From assembly GCA_965261645.1 (NCBI GenBank), contig CBDHDJ010000004.1:620001-684000 (forward strand): DNA of 64,000 nt. Direction: 5' to 3'. The notes beneath the pieces are model-generated. The model had not been told where the DNA came from, made no database searches, and worked only from the letters and a program-made list of their open reading frames with translations. Position numbers and translations under genes: made by a program. This document shows positions 1 to 9,038 of this stretch, piece by piece. The stretch is from CBDHDJ01 sp965261645 (GTDB lineage Bacteria > Pseudomonadota > Alphaproteobacteria > SHVV01). Every line of letters starts with the position of its first letter. Position 1 is the stretch's first letter.

Positions 1-141
1 CGGCGGCGCTTCGGAGAGGAATACGAGGAACTTTTCTCGCGAAAGCTTTTTGCCGAACACCGGCTTGCCTTCCGCCGTTGCCCCATGGAGTTGGAAACTC
101 CTCTTTGATATATCGATGCCAATGATGGTAATCCGGTCCAC
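1..141 (-). CDS. IS110-family transposase, N-terminal part (runs off window)
   Basis: The minus strand from a GTG at 141 to the window edge reads an open frame beginning V/M-DRITIIGIDISKRSFQLHG. The IGIDISK stretch is the first acidic motif of the RuvC-like DEDD domain of IS110-family recombinases. Only about 47 codons are inside the window. The element abuts the truncated IS21-type gene whose stop is at 194, leaving only about 50 bp of non-coding lead. Such a short 5' flank fits the IS1111 subgroup better than the IS110 subgroup, which carries a longer non-coding left end, but this is inference. The start codon could lie elsewhere, since no strong ribosome-binding site is seen. Confidence 0.75.
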   Translation of the reverse strand, partial: MDRITIIGIDISKRSFQLHGATAEGKPVFGKKLSREKFLVFLSEAPP

Positions 142-161
142 GGACGCCTCCTTCGTTGATC

Positions 162-182
162 GAACGCACCCCGCGTGCGTTC
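162..182. repeat. 8-bp perfect inverted repeat (hairpin)
   Basis: GAACGCAC, a 5-nt loop, then GTGCGTTC. It lies between the IS110-type start codon and the end of the truncated istA, so it is probably part of the IS110-type element's end or leader. Function is not known. Confidence 0.4.
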
Positions 183-193
183 CTTCCTGGCGC

Positions 194-805
194 TTATGAC
201 GCCGTCAGATGGGGGCGTCCACCCCATCGCATCTGGTCGAACAGCAGCTCCTCCGGAACCCCGCTGAACCGGTCGAAGGCGGTCTCCAGACCTTCCATCA
301 GGACCGGCATGGTCTGCCGAGTATAGAAGTGCAGCCACAGCAGCCGGGAGTAGCCGAGGACGATCACCAGGGCATGGCGCCGGCCCCAGGGCAGCGTGAA
401 CGTACCGAAGTCCACCTGGCCCTGATGCCCCGCCGGCGTCTCGAACCGGACCAGCGATTCAACCGGTTCGCGCGGTCGCGTCGCACGCACGTAGTCGTTC
501 ACACGAGAGTAGCAGCCCGGGTAGCCCGCAGCGCGGACCTCATCGAAAAGCCGCTTCGCCGACAGCTTCGGGAACGCCTCAAGACGGGCGTCGATGATTG
601 CCTTGTAGAGGTCCAGCTTGTGGACCACCGGCGGACGGGGCGAATACCCTCGCGCACCGGCCGCCAGATCCCGGTCCAGTTGGCCGGTATCGACCCAATT
701 GTGGATCGTCCGACGATTCACCCCGAACCGCCTCGACAGCTCCGCCTTCGAGACGCCCCGGTCCAGATAGTGCTTCAACAACATCCTGATCTCCCATTTG
801 TACAT
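194..805 (-). pseudogene. istA: IS21-family transposase IstA, C-terminally truncated
   Basis: 203 residues against roughly 400-500 for full IstA. The N-terminus carries a helix-turn-helix (SKAELSRRFGVNRRTIHNWV, about residues 19-38). The integrase core follows, with the first catalytic region GHQGQVDFG near residue 127 and the FDQMR segment near residue 188. Homology then stops and a few unrelated residues (WGGRPHLTAS) lead to the stop. The third catalytic acidic residue, the C-terminal domain and the partner istB are missing, lost where the IS110-type sequence begins. The element's outer end is the repeat region at 882-922. Confidence 0.85.
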
Positions 806-818
806 CCGCGCACCGATC

Positions 819-847
819 CCGTTCTGTTGGCAAAGCCAACAGAACGG
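819..847. repeat. 12-bp perfect inverted repeat upstream of istA
   Basis: CCGTTCTGTTGG, loop CAAAG, CCAACAGAACGG. It sits between the outer end of the IS21-type element and istA. It could be a hairpin limiting istA expression or a transposase site. No T-run follows on the minus strand, so it is not a classical terminator. Confidence 0.5.
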
Positions 848-881
848 TCCGATACGCCTTCAGCGACAAGCCCAAAGTGAG

Positions 882-922
882 AAATTTTGGGTCGTTACAA
901 ATGGGAAATTTACGGTCGTTAC
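882..922. repeat. IS21-type end: two 17-bp direct repeats, 24-bp period
   Basis: AAATTTTGGGTCGTTAC at 882-898 and AAATTTACGGTCGTTAC at 906-922 differ at two bases. Multiple short direct repeats at the termini are typical transposase-binding sites of IS21-family elements. The element probably ends near 927, where the minus strand starts TGTTGGTAACG and where a recognisable protein fragment (928-1163) is interrupted. Confidence 0.6.
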
Positions 923-927
923 CAACA

Positions 928-1163
928 GCGTTCTTCAGCGTCGCCGTGCCGTTGTACATGTCGCCTGCAATCGGGATCCCGTGCTTGGGCTCTCCCGGAT
1001 TCAGGCGCTGCAACAGGCCATCCAGTTCGTCGGAATTGTAGTGAGCGTCGAGATCGCCTTCGTAACGCTCTACTCTCCGACAGTTGCTGATTCGGCTGCC
1101 CACGGTACCGTCGCCCAGCCCCCTCACAACCTTCAACCAACCTTCGAATGCCCCCTCCCTCAT
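928..1163 (-). pseudogene. N-terminal fragment of an unidentified protein, interrupted by IS21-type element
   Basis: From ATG 1163 the minus strand reads MREGAFEGWLKVVRGLGDG, then a coherent stretch containing SRISNCRRVERYEGDLDAHY and NGTATLKNAV, before running into the IS21-type end. The pattern (short helical start, SRISNCRRVE, a stretch ending ATLKNAVG) resembles the N-terminal region I associate with some restriction-related proteins, but I cannot name the family with certainty. The remainder of the gene is not in the window. The distal part was probably lost when the IS21/IS110 debris accumulated. Confidence 0.45.
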
Positions 1164-1359
1164 GTCGTGCCTCGCTCCGCATCCGCTTCGTTCGCCGTCG
1201 GCCGGCAGCGCGATACCACTTTCCTGCCCTCCCAATCCGCTTGCCGAGTTCTCCCAAGCCACTACGGCGCCTCGACCTCTTGTCTCGGACTTCCTGCGCA
1301 TCCCCCGCTTCCCGGGTCAGCGACAGCATTGGTTTGCATTTCACGAATGTCGAGCCGTG

Positions 1360-1578
1360 ATGGACGAGCTGCGCCATTCCTTTGCCTCAAGGGCATTGGC
1401 GCTAGGCGAAGGCCTTCCGATGATCGGAAAGCTGCTGGGCCATACCCAAGTTCAGACGACCGCCCGCTACGCCCATCTGGCACGGAACTCGATCCAGACG
1501 GCAGCCTCGAGGATCACGCAGAGCATCGGCGGGAACCTGTCGTCCGTTCAGGTGGTGGACAAAGCCACCAAGCAATAA
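1360..1578 (+). pseudogene. Tyrosine recombinase (phage-type integrase), C-terminal stub
   Basis: The open frame contains DELRHSFASRALALGEG, LLGHTQVQTTARYAHL and a basic C-terminal tail ending before 1578. These are the RHxxx box, the LLGH box and the nucleophile YAHL of tyrosine recombinases. The N-terminal arm-binding, core-binding and first catalytic Arg regions are absent: upstream sequence in this frame is not integrase-like. It cannot be active. It lies 56 bp before the SbcD-like gene and marks the left edge of the cargo region. Confidence 0.8.
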
Positions 1579-1633
1579 GCACGTACAATCTACCGGCGGA
1601 CTCATCTGCCTGTAGGGTTACATTGGACACGCA

Positions 1634-2899
1634 ATGCCTTTCAGCTTCGTCCACACAGCCGACGTCCATCTCGACTCACCTCTCCGGTCCCTCGCGCTGC
1701 TCAACCCCGAGCTTGCGGAGCTGATCGGCGATGCGACCCGGCTAGCCTTCCAGCGGACGATCGATCTCTGCCTCGACGAACAGGTCGACGCGCTGATGAT
1801 CGCGGGCGACCTTTACGATGGCGATCAAACGTCGATGAAGACCGCACTGTTCCTTGCCGCCCAGCTACAGCGATTGAGCGAGGCCGGCATTCTCGCCTTC
1901 ATCGTGCGCGGCAATCATGATGCTCAATCACGGATTACGCGCGAGCTCACTTTTCCGGAAGGAGTGAAGGTCTTCGTCGGGCGAGCCGAGACGGTCGAGC
2001 TCGATCGTGATCGCGGCGCGATGCCCGTCGCCATTCACGGTATCAGCTTCGCGAGGCCCCATGCTCCAGAGAGCCTGATTCCCCATTTCCGAAGCCCTAT
2101 TCCCGATGCCTTCAACGTCGGCCTTCTTCATACGAGCTTGGCCGGATCTGCCCAGCATGATGACTATGCGCCTTGCAGCGTTGCCGATCTAGCCGGCACC
2201 GGCTTCGACTATTGGTGCCTGGGACATGTCCACAAACGAGAAGTGCATAGCCGAGAGCCATTCATTGTGATGCCCGGCATGCCGCAAGGCCGGGATATCG
2301 GCGAGGCCGGACCGAAATCGGTGACGCTTGTTCGAGTCACGGACGATGGCGCGATTGATTGCCATCCTCAGACCACAAGTGTTGCCCAGTTCGAACGCCT
2401 CCAAATCGACCTAGCCGGTGTTCCTGACGAGCGCATCATGGTTGAGCGTATTTCCGCGGGGTTAGCCCATGCACGTACCGAGGCCCCGTCGGACCACTTG
2501 GTGGTACGCCTAACTTTGCAAGGCCAAACCGAGTTGGCTTGGCTGCTGCGTCGTGATCCGGAGCTCGTGCGAGCAGAAGCCCATCACCGTGCCGATATGG
2601 TTGGCCGGACCTGGATCGAGAAGATCGAACTGGAAGTGGCTCCCCCAGGCGATCCCACCATAGGACCCGTCGGAGAGATTGCCGAAACAATACGCGCCAA
2701 GATCGCGCCTTCGGACTCCTTCCGGCATTCTGCCCGCGAAGTATTGGACGAAATCGAAAAGGCCTTGCCACCCGCGGCGCGCGATGTCTTTGGCGACAGC
2801 GAGGAGAGCCGTAGCAAAATTCTGGATCGATTGATCGACGAGGGGTGCGAAAGCGTTCTCGCACATTTACATGAGACGCGCGTGGATCGGATCGACTGA
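1634..2899 (+). CDS. DNA-repair metallophosphoesterase, SbcD/Mre11-like (YhaO type)
   Basis: 421 residues with a complete calcineurin-like phosphoesterase core: HTADVHLDS (residues 7-15), AGDLYDGDQ near 56, RGNHDA near 95, a LLHTSL box near 163 and GHVHK near 195. These supply the metal ligands of Mre11/SbcD nucleases. The C-terminal third is the capping/partner-binding part. The gene overlaps the next one as TGATG (stop 2897-2899, start 2899), so the two are translationally coupled. The pair matches the YhaO/YhaN arrangement, in which the phosphoesterase is the nuclease and the large SMC-like ATPase is its partner. On a mobile element this suggests DNA-end processing or phage-DNA attack; that role is inferred. 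Confidence 0.85.
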   Translation: MPFSFVHTADVHLDSPLRSLALLNPELAELIGDATRLAFQRTIDLCLDEQVDALMIAGDLYDGDQTSMKTALFLAAQLQRLSEAGILAFIVRGNHDAQSRITRELTFPEGVKVFVGRAETVELDRDRGAMPVAIHGISFARPHAPESLIPHFRSPIPDAFNVGLLHTSLAGSAQHDDYAPCSVADLAGTGFDYWCLGHVHKREVHSREPFIVMPGMPQGRDIGEAGPKSVTLVRVTDDGAIDCHPQTTSVAQFERLQIDLAGVPDERIMVERISAGLAHARTEAPSDHLVVRLTLQGQTELAWLLRRDPELVRAEAHHRADMVGRTWIEKIELEVAPPGDPTIGPVGEIAETIRAKIAPSDSFRHSAREVLDEIEKALPPAARDVFGDSEESRSKILDRLIDEGCESVLAHLHETRVDRID

Positions 2900-5800
2900 T
2901 GCGCCTGGACCGTCTGACTCTGACCCGTTACGGAATCTTCTCTGACCGCGTCATCGACTTCGGTGAGCCCGTTCAAGGCGAACCCGACTTGCACGTGGTC
3001 TACGGGCCCAACGAATCTGGCAAGTCCACAGCTCTCGCAGGCTTCCTCGATCTCTTGTTCGCATTTGAGCATCGCAGCCCCTACGGCTTCGCGCATGGAT
3101 ACGATGCCATGCAGGTGGAGGCGGAATTGAACATCGGCGGCACCATCCGGCGCCTTGTCCGCGTTAGAAAGCGTCATGGCAGCCTGATCGACGAGAGCGG
3201 CAAACCCGTACCGGATAATCTGATCGTAAACGCCTTAGGCGGCATGAACCGAGAAATCTACAGGGCGATGTTCTCGCTCGACGACGACAGCTTGGAGGCG
3301 GGTGGAGAAGAAATCCTCCGCAGCGAGGGCAATCTGGGTCACCTCTTATTCGCGACCGGTGCAGGACTTGTCGAACTTAGTCGAACCCTAAAACGACTTC
3401 GCGTCGGCGCAGATAGCTTTCACAAGGCGAGAAGCCGCGGCACTGAACTCCATGCGCTCAAAGGCCGGCTCGAAGAACTTGCACGTGAGAAGAAAACGCT
3501 CGATACAGCCGTGAGCGCTTTTGCGCGTCTGATCGCCGAACGAGACGCCGCCCACGGCGCCTATGACGAGGCGATAAAGCTACGCACCAAGCTCGAAGCG
3601 GATCGCGAAGAGGCGCTGCGTCGCATAGAGGGGCTGCGCCAGCTCGCGCGAATCCGCCCCATACGCGCAGAACTTGTCAGCCTGGAGGCATTGCCGGAGG
3701 CACCCCAGGTGTGGTTCGGGCAAATTCGGGACTTAATCGCCGATGAGCCTAAGCTTAGCGAGAGGGTCAAGGGACTTCGAGACCAGAAACGAAAACTCAA
3801 AGAAGAGCAGGAGGTTCTGCTCCTCGACCATGCCATCCTCGAATTGGAGGACCGCCTTCGTTCACTCGACAAGGGGCGCGCGCGATACGTGACGGCCGAG
3901 GACGACCTGCCGAGGCGCCGCGCGACCCTTGCCGAACACATGGGCACCATTGCCGCTATCGTTCGACGTTTGAACAAAGCCGCCGACACGGATCCCGGAA
4001 CCCTCGTCATTCCCGCGGGCACGGTGGGCGTATTGAACGAATTGATCGAACGACGATCCGGTATCGTAGAACGGCTGAAGGCCACCACCGATGAATTGGC
4101 AACCGCGAAGGACGCCGTTGCAACCGCAACCGAAGATTTCAACAAGATCTTCGACGTCAGCGACGCGGATGACGCATTAGTCCGGCGTCTGAATGAGACC
4201 GTAGATGAAATACGGTCCGACGACTTCGCTACGCGACTCACGCTGCACAATCGGCGGTGCCGCGAACTAGAGGCCGATATTGACCAAAATCTCGCGCAAC
4301 TGCATCCCTGGAGCGGCGAAGCCGAAGGTCTCGCGCGGGTTCACGTGCCCGAGCGAGAGGAGCTGGAGGATTGGAACTCAATTCTCGACGAAGCACGAAC
4401 GGAAATCGGGCGCATCGAGCGCGACAAGGCTAGGCTCGTCGCGGAGCGTCGCCGCTTGTCGCAGCAGATGGACCGGAGAGCAGCCGAATCCGGCGTCGTC
4501 AGCGATGAGAATGCCAAACGCTTGCGCGAGCTCAGAGAGCAAGCTTGGACACTGCACCGCGCTGAGTTGGATGAAGAGTCTGCGGACAAATTCGAGGAGC
4601 GGTTGAAGCAGGACGATGCAGCCACGTCCAGTCGTATCGCACACGCGACGGAGTTGGCCGAGCTACGCCAAGCCGGCGACGCGCTGCGGAGCGTGGAAGC
4701 CGAGATTGCGCGCAACGATGCAGAGCTAGGGCAGACGCACGCAAGACAGCGGAAGGTAGTGGAGCGCATCGCCTCCGCTGTCGCCACCATGTCAAATACT
4801 GGGGCCAGCGACCTACCGCCCGATATCTCACTTCCCCAATTGACGGGTTGGTTGGAGCGTCGCGCCGCAATCCTCGACACGCTCGCCCAATTTGGTCGCG
4901 AAAACGCCGAGGTTGATCGCGCTCGAAGGGATGCCCTCCAGCGTCGGCAACAGCTTAGCGACGCTTTGACGACGGCCGGGCTCTCCCACGATCCCGATGG
5001 TGCATTTGAAGAACTCATTAGGATCGCGCGCGAAGCGCTGACAGCCCACATGGAGCGACGCGTCGCGGTACAGGCCGCGACCGAGCGGTTAGACCAGACT
5101 AAGGCCGTGTTCGACCGACGGGAACGCGATGCACAGCGATCCAGCGAGAACGATGCGGCTTGGCGCGAGGACTGGACGGTGGCACTGTCAGGTTCCTGGC
5201 TAGCAGACGTCCATCCAATTCCCTCTACCTCTGCGGTCCGCCGTATTCTCGAAGAAGTTGCGCTCCTTGACTCCACCCTAGCCAAGCGCGACGAAATGGA
5301 CGACCGCGTGGCACGAATGGAGAGCGATCAAGCCGCGTACTCAGAAGACGTAAAATTCCTAGTGGAGCGGCTCGGCGACGTATTCGATCCGAAGCGCCCC
5401 ATGGTACAAGGCGATGCGCTCAATGCCCGTCTGGGGACAGCGATCACGAATCGAACAACACATAAAAGCCTGGACGCCAAAATCACCGTTCTCTCTGAAG
5501 ACATCGCAAACGCAGACAGCAGCTTAGCCGAACTGCAAGCGATAGCCACACAGATGTTCGAGGCCTTCGGTGTGGATTCTATTCGAGTAGTAGACGAGAA
5601 GCTGCAACAGGTGTCACGGCGCAACACGCTCCGAAAGGACCTGTCCGAACACGAGGCCGCTTTGGTCGACACGATGAAAGCGGCATCACCGGACGCTGCG
5701 GAAACGGCTCTCTCTGAAGTAAGTTCTGATGATCTAGAGAAGCAGATTGTCGAAACGGAGGCCCGCCTGACCGACGTCTCCGCGCGAACGCAGGAACTGT

Positions 5801-6420
5801 ATCACCAACTAGAAACATCCAAGGAGGCCATCAAGGCGATAGGCGGCGATGGAGCGGTAGCTCGCCTCGAAGGACAACGCCGCACATGTCTGCTTGACAT
5901 CCAAGAACGCGCAGGCGCTTACGTCCGCACCCGAATCGGCATCGAGGCCGCCGATCGTGCGTTGCAGGCCTATCGGGACCAACATCGCAGCACAATGATG
6001 GAACGCGCGTCCGAGGCTTTCCGCACGATTAGCCGAGGCGCCTATTCCCGGTTGGAATCCCAGTTGACGGATAGGGGCGAAATACTGCTCGGCATCAGTG
6101 CCGGAGGAAACGCCAAAATCGCTTCGCAGTTGTCAAAGGGTGCACGTTTTCAGCTATATCTTGCCTTGCGCGTGGCAGGTTATCTGGAGTTCGTCGACCT
6201 ACACGGCCCAGTGCCATTCATCGCCGACGACATTCTCGAAACCTCGGATGACTTTCGCGCAAAAGAGGCGTTCCGTGTCTTCGCCCATATGGCCAAGGTA
6301 GGCCAAGTCATCTATCTTGGACACCATCGACATCTTTGCGACATTGCCGGCGACGTCTGTCCGGGAGTCAGGATCCACGAACTGTCGGATCCCCTAGAAT
6401 CAGAGGTCCAACATCAATAG
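2899..6420 (+). CDS. SbcC/Rad50-like ATPase (YhaN type)
   Basis: 1173 residues. Walker A GPNESGKST is at about residues 36-44. A long heptad-rich coiled-coil region runs from about 180 to 1000 with many Arg/Glu/Ala repeats. A C-terminal ATPase half carries the Walker B/D-loop segment FIADDILETSDD and the H-loop YLGHH near the end. Like YhaN, it opens with MRLDRLTLTRYGIFS, the usual first strand of SMC-type ATPases. No zinc-hook CxxC is obvious in the coiled coil. It is expected to form a nuclease complex with the upstream phosphoesterase. Downstream there is about 450 bp without a gene, so this is a two-gene operon. Confidence 0.85.
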   Translation: MRLDRLTLTRYGIFSDRVIDFGEPVQGEPDLHVVYGPNESGKSTALAGFLDLLFAFEHRSPYGFAHGYDAMQVEAELNIGGTIRRLVRVRKRHGSLIDESGKPVPDNLIVNALGGMNREIYRAMFSLDDDSLEAGGEEILRSEGNLGHLLFATGAGLVELSRTLKRLRVGADSFHKARSRGTELHALKGRLEELAREKKTLDTAVSAFARLIAERDAAHGAYDEAIKLRTKLEADREEALRRIEGLRQLARIRPIRAELVSLEALPEAPQVWFGQIRDLIADEPKLSERVKGLRDQKRKLKEEQEVLLLDHAILELEDRLRSLDKGRARYVTAEDDLPRRRATLAEHMGTIAAIVRRLNKAADTDPGTLVIPAGTVGVLNELIERRSGIVERLKATTDELATAKDAVATATEDFNKIFDVSDADDALVRRLNETVDEIRSDDFATRLTLHNRRCRELEADIDQNLAQLHPWSGEAEGLARVHVPEREELEDWNSILDEARTEIGRIERDKARLVAERRRLSQQMDRRAAESGVVSDENAKRLRELREQAWTLHRAELDEESADKFEERLKQDDAATSSRIAHATELAELRQAGDALRSVEAEIARNDAELGQTHARQRKVVERIASAVATMSNTGASDLPPDISLPQLTGWLERRAAILDTLAQFGRENAEVDRARRDALQRRQQLSDALTTAGLSHDPDGAFEELIRIAREALTAHMERRVAVQAATERLDQTKAVFDRRERDAQRSSENDAAWREDWTVALSGSWLADVHPIPSTSAVRRILEEVALLDSTLAKRDEMDDRVARMESDQAAYSEDVKFLVERLGDVFDPKRPMVQGDALNARLGTAITNRTTHKSLDAKITVLSEDIANADSSLAELQAIATQMFEAFGVDSIRVVDEKLQQVSRRNTLRKDLSEHEAALVDTMKAASPDAAETALSEVSSDDLEKQIVETEARLTDVSARTQELYHQLETSKEAIKAIGGDGAVARLEGQRRTCLLDIQERAGAYVRTRIGIEAADRALQAYRDQHRSTMMERASEAFRTISRGAYSRLESQLTDRGEILLGISAGGNAKIASQLSKGARFQLYLALRVAGYLEFVDLHGPVPFIADDILETSDDFRAKEAFRVFAHMAKVGQVIYLGHHRHLCDIAGDVCPGVRIHELSDPLESEVQHQ

Positions 6421-6869
6421 CAAGAATGTATACGATGAGTCTGGCGTGAAGGGGCTGCGCCGTGATCGAGCCGATTTGGCCCTGTTTGCTTCATATTGTT
6501 TGGACAGGCTAGACAACCGCTGCCGATCATCACGTCGATAATCATCCCTTTTTAGCGCCGCCCATGCCGCCCAGGCACCTAAGCTTTAGGCTGACGGCGG
6601 ATTGACGGCCGGAGGCAAGAGGTCGTCGAGACCGTTATAGGATCCGCCGACGTCTGCTTCTGGGTAAGCGAATGGATTCTCCCCAAGCGCGGGCGCGGGC
6701 AGCGGAGCACTCGCCGTGCACGACCGAATAGCGAATCAAGCAAGCGCCGCGGTGTGCACGACGCCCCAGGGTGTCCAAAGGACATGCTACCCAAGCCCAC
6801 TTCAGATGCTCAGTGCGGACGAGCACTTCCCTTCTACCTACCCGGACAACGGTTGACGTGAAAGACCCC
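6421..6869. other. Intergenic stretch, no gene supported
   Basis: Lies between two convergent genes (SbcC-like on + and AAA ATPase on -). I see no convincing reading frame, RNA gene or T-tailed hairpin, only short frames without homology. Confidence 0.5.
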
Positions 6870-9038
6870 CTATTTCAGCTGCTTCACATCCGCATACAAC
6901 TTGCGCAAATGGTCATCGGACATATCAATTAGGGGTTCATACATAAATGAATTTACATGTATGTTCTCCGGCGTCATCAGTCCGACACGATCAAGAACAG
7001 TATTCGTAGTGGCCTCATCGGGGAACCGCGCTTTAAATTCTTCCGAAAGACCTCGCGCTTGATTCGCCGTCAACGTTGCTACGAACGCCGGATCTGCGAT
7101 TTTGTCAATCACAAATCTCTCAGCCAGCAAGCGTATCGCAATAGCTAAAACAATCTTGTTTTCCAAATGCACGCCACCGTCGGCCAATAGGCACTTATCC
7201 GCTTCTTCCAATATAAGATCAAACACCAATTTTCCCGGCGTAGACGATTGTCCGTTGTCTCGACAAATATTGTTATATATTGCATCTAGCTGACCAACCG
7301 TCATGCTCTCGGATCCCACTTTCCAGTGAAGCATGGTCGTAAGTTCGCCATAACGGGGATCATCTTCGCCGGTAGTCATTTCCACTAGGTTTCGCAAGAA
7401 CGGTATAGAGGCGATCTTCTTTTTTGAATCCTCAAAAAACCGTCTCTTCCAATCTCTTGCAAATACGTTTCGTATGCCAGACGCTTGCGTAATACTAATA
7501 CCATTTCCATTCTTCGATGCCATGAGACAATTGGAGTACCCGACAAATCTGCTCTCGATAGTGCGAAGGAAATCAAAATTATGTGTCATAATCACTAACT
7601 TGAATATATCTTCCGCCGAAATATCTCGCAGGTACTGAATAATCGCGTACTTGTTTCTATAGTCGAATGAATCTGCCAAATCATCCACAACAATCAAGGT
7701 TTCCTGCTTTGCGGCTTTTCGAGTTTCGATTTCAAAGATCACATTCAAGACATACAAAGCCTTTCTTTCACCAGTACTCAGCGATCGAAGCAGTTCATTG
7801 CGATTGATTTCAGCGCTCTCCTGGCCATCAACGTAGGTGAAGCCGAGATCAATGATCGATGTGCGACCGAGCATAACATCCGTCTTATTCTTTGCTTCAA
7901 GCTTAAACGGAACAAAGAACCGTTCATTGAAAATGTCGATAACCGCTTCCCATTGGGTTCTCTGCGCACGAGCTGCTTCTTCTATTTCCTTGCGGCGCTT
8001 TTGAGCCGCATCATACTTGTTGAGCCAATCAGTGTAGAGTTCCTCATGAACTTTGAGATAATCCTTTAGTACATCCTGTCTGAGTCCCTCTGGATTATGA
8101 AGTCGCGACAGGATTGCTTCATCGTCGAGAACGTAACTGTAGAAGTCGCGCAACTCAGCATTTCGCGTCAATTGACGTGCGACATCATCAAATTTACTGC
8201 GTAGCGCTACATCTGCTAGGATCGCGTCCTTTTCTTGAGAAATTACTTCTTCCAATTGTTCCTTATCCGTGATTTTACGATTACCACTATCCGCATTAAG
8301 GCTAACTGAGTGATTGGCATCAAAAAATCCGTTGTCGGCGAGACTCTTGGCAATTTGCCCAGCGTTATAGTAGTCAAACGTTCCCTTCTTGAAAAACGTG
8401 GATGCGGTCAACAGTTCATTGTAACGTTGGGCATATTCGTGGATAGCGCTTTTGAGGTCTTTCGTATTCAGTGCCTTAAGAACTTTTTCGTTAAATATCT
8501 TGTCATATTCCACGTTCGAGAATACCGAGTCCTTTTGCTCCTCAACCTCCCTTCTGACGCGGATCAGTGCCGCCTCAAACTCATTTTGAGTAGGCATGAT
8601 TGCAGACGAAAGTTCGAATTCCATGTTCATTCGAGATTGCGATTGTACTTTAACTTTCTCAATTAGGGTAGCCTTGGCTTCGGCCGTTGCCCGTAGAAGA
8701 TCATCGTAATCCTTTTTCAATGCGGGATTGAGAAGCAATGTGGAGGTCTGCTCACTAACTCCCAAATCTTCATCGTAAGGAAAAACCGCAAGAACACGGT
8801 TTCCCTTAATCTCTTGGTTATTATCATCGGTAATGTTGCGAACGGTTTTCCTATTTGGAAAGATACGGTCTTCGGAGTCCCGTTCTTCAGCAGCGTCTTG
8901 AAATGCTTTTGCCAATGAAGATTTCATCACACCATTAGGTGCGTACAAAGCAAACGCCTGAGTCCCGGTGAAATCGAACTCTTGGTTGAGGCTCCTGATA
9001 CCGTAGCAATTTCTTAGGTTGACCGTTACTCGCTCCAT
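6870..9038 (-). CDS. AAA/RecF-like ATPase with atypical P-loop, putative defence protein
   Basis: 722 residues, clearly lower in GC than its neighbours. The N-terminus is SMC/RecF-like. Its P-loop reads APNGVMKSS (residues 33-41), with Met where the canonical motif has the second Gly of GKS/T. A helical middle region runs from about 110 to 390. The signature-like segment LLRSLSTGERKALYVLNVI is followed by Walker B LIVVDDLADSFDYRNKY near residue 455, then the H-loop MTHNFDF. The gene stands alone. ATPases of this build with a DD..DSFD Walker B are common in anti-phage islands, including the PrrC/RloC-like group, but no nuclease domain can be recognised in the C-terminal 200 residues. Defence is therefore an inference from context. 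Confidence 0.7.
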   Translation of the reverse strand: MERVTVNLRNCYGIRSLNQEFDFTGTQAFALYAPNGVMKSSLAKAFQDAAEERDSEDRIFPNRKTVRNITDDNNQEIKGNRVLAVFPYDEDLGVSEQTSTLLLNPALKKDYDDLLRATAEAKATLIEKVKVQSQSRMNMEFELSSAIMPTQNEFEAALIRVRREVEEQKDSVFSNVEYDKIFNEKVLKALNTKDLKSAIHEYAQRYNELLTASTFFKKGTFDYYNAGQIAKSLADNGFFDANHSVSLNADSGNRKITDKEQLEEVISQEKDAILADVALRSKFDDVARQLTRNAELRDFYSYVLDDEAILSRLHNPEGLRQDVLKDYLKVHEELYTDWLNKYDAAQKRRKEIEEAARAQRTQWEAVIDIFNERFFVPFKLEAKNKTDVMLGRTSIIDLGFTYVDGQESAEINRNELLRSLSTGERKALYVLNVIFEIETRKAAKQETLIVVDDLADSFDYRNKYAIIQYLRDISAEDIFKLVIMTHNFDFLRTIESRFVGYSNCLMASKNGNGISITQASGIRNVFARDWKRRFFEDSKKKIASIPFLRNLVEMTTGEDDPRYGELTTMLHWKVGSESMTVGQLDAIYNNICRDNGQSSTPGKLVFDLILEEADKCLLADGGVHLENKIVLAIAIRLLAERFVIDKIADPAFVATLTANQARGLSEEFKARFPDEATTNTVLDRVGLMTPENIHVNSFMYEPLIDMSDDHLRKLYADVKQLK

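Noticed and set aside
1928..2866. Several minus-strand open frames inside the SbcD-like gene
   Set aside because: They mirror a gene with complete family motifs on the + strand and show no motifs of their own.
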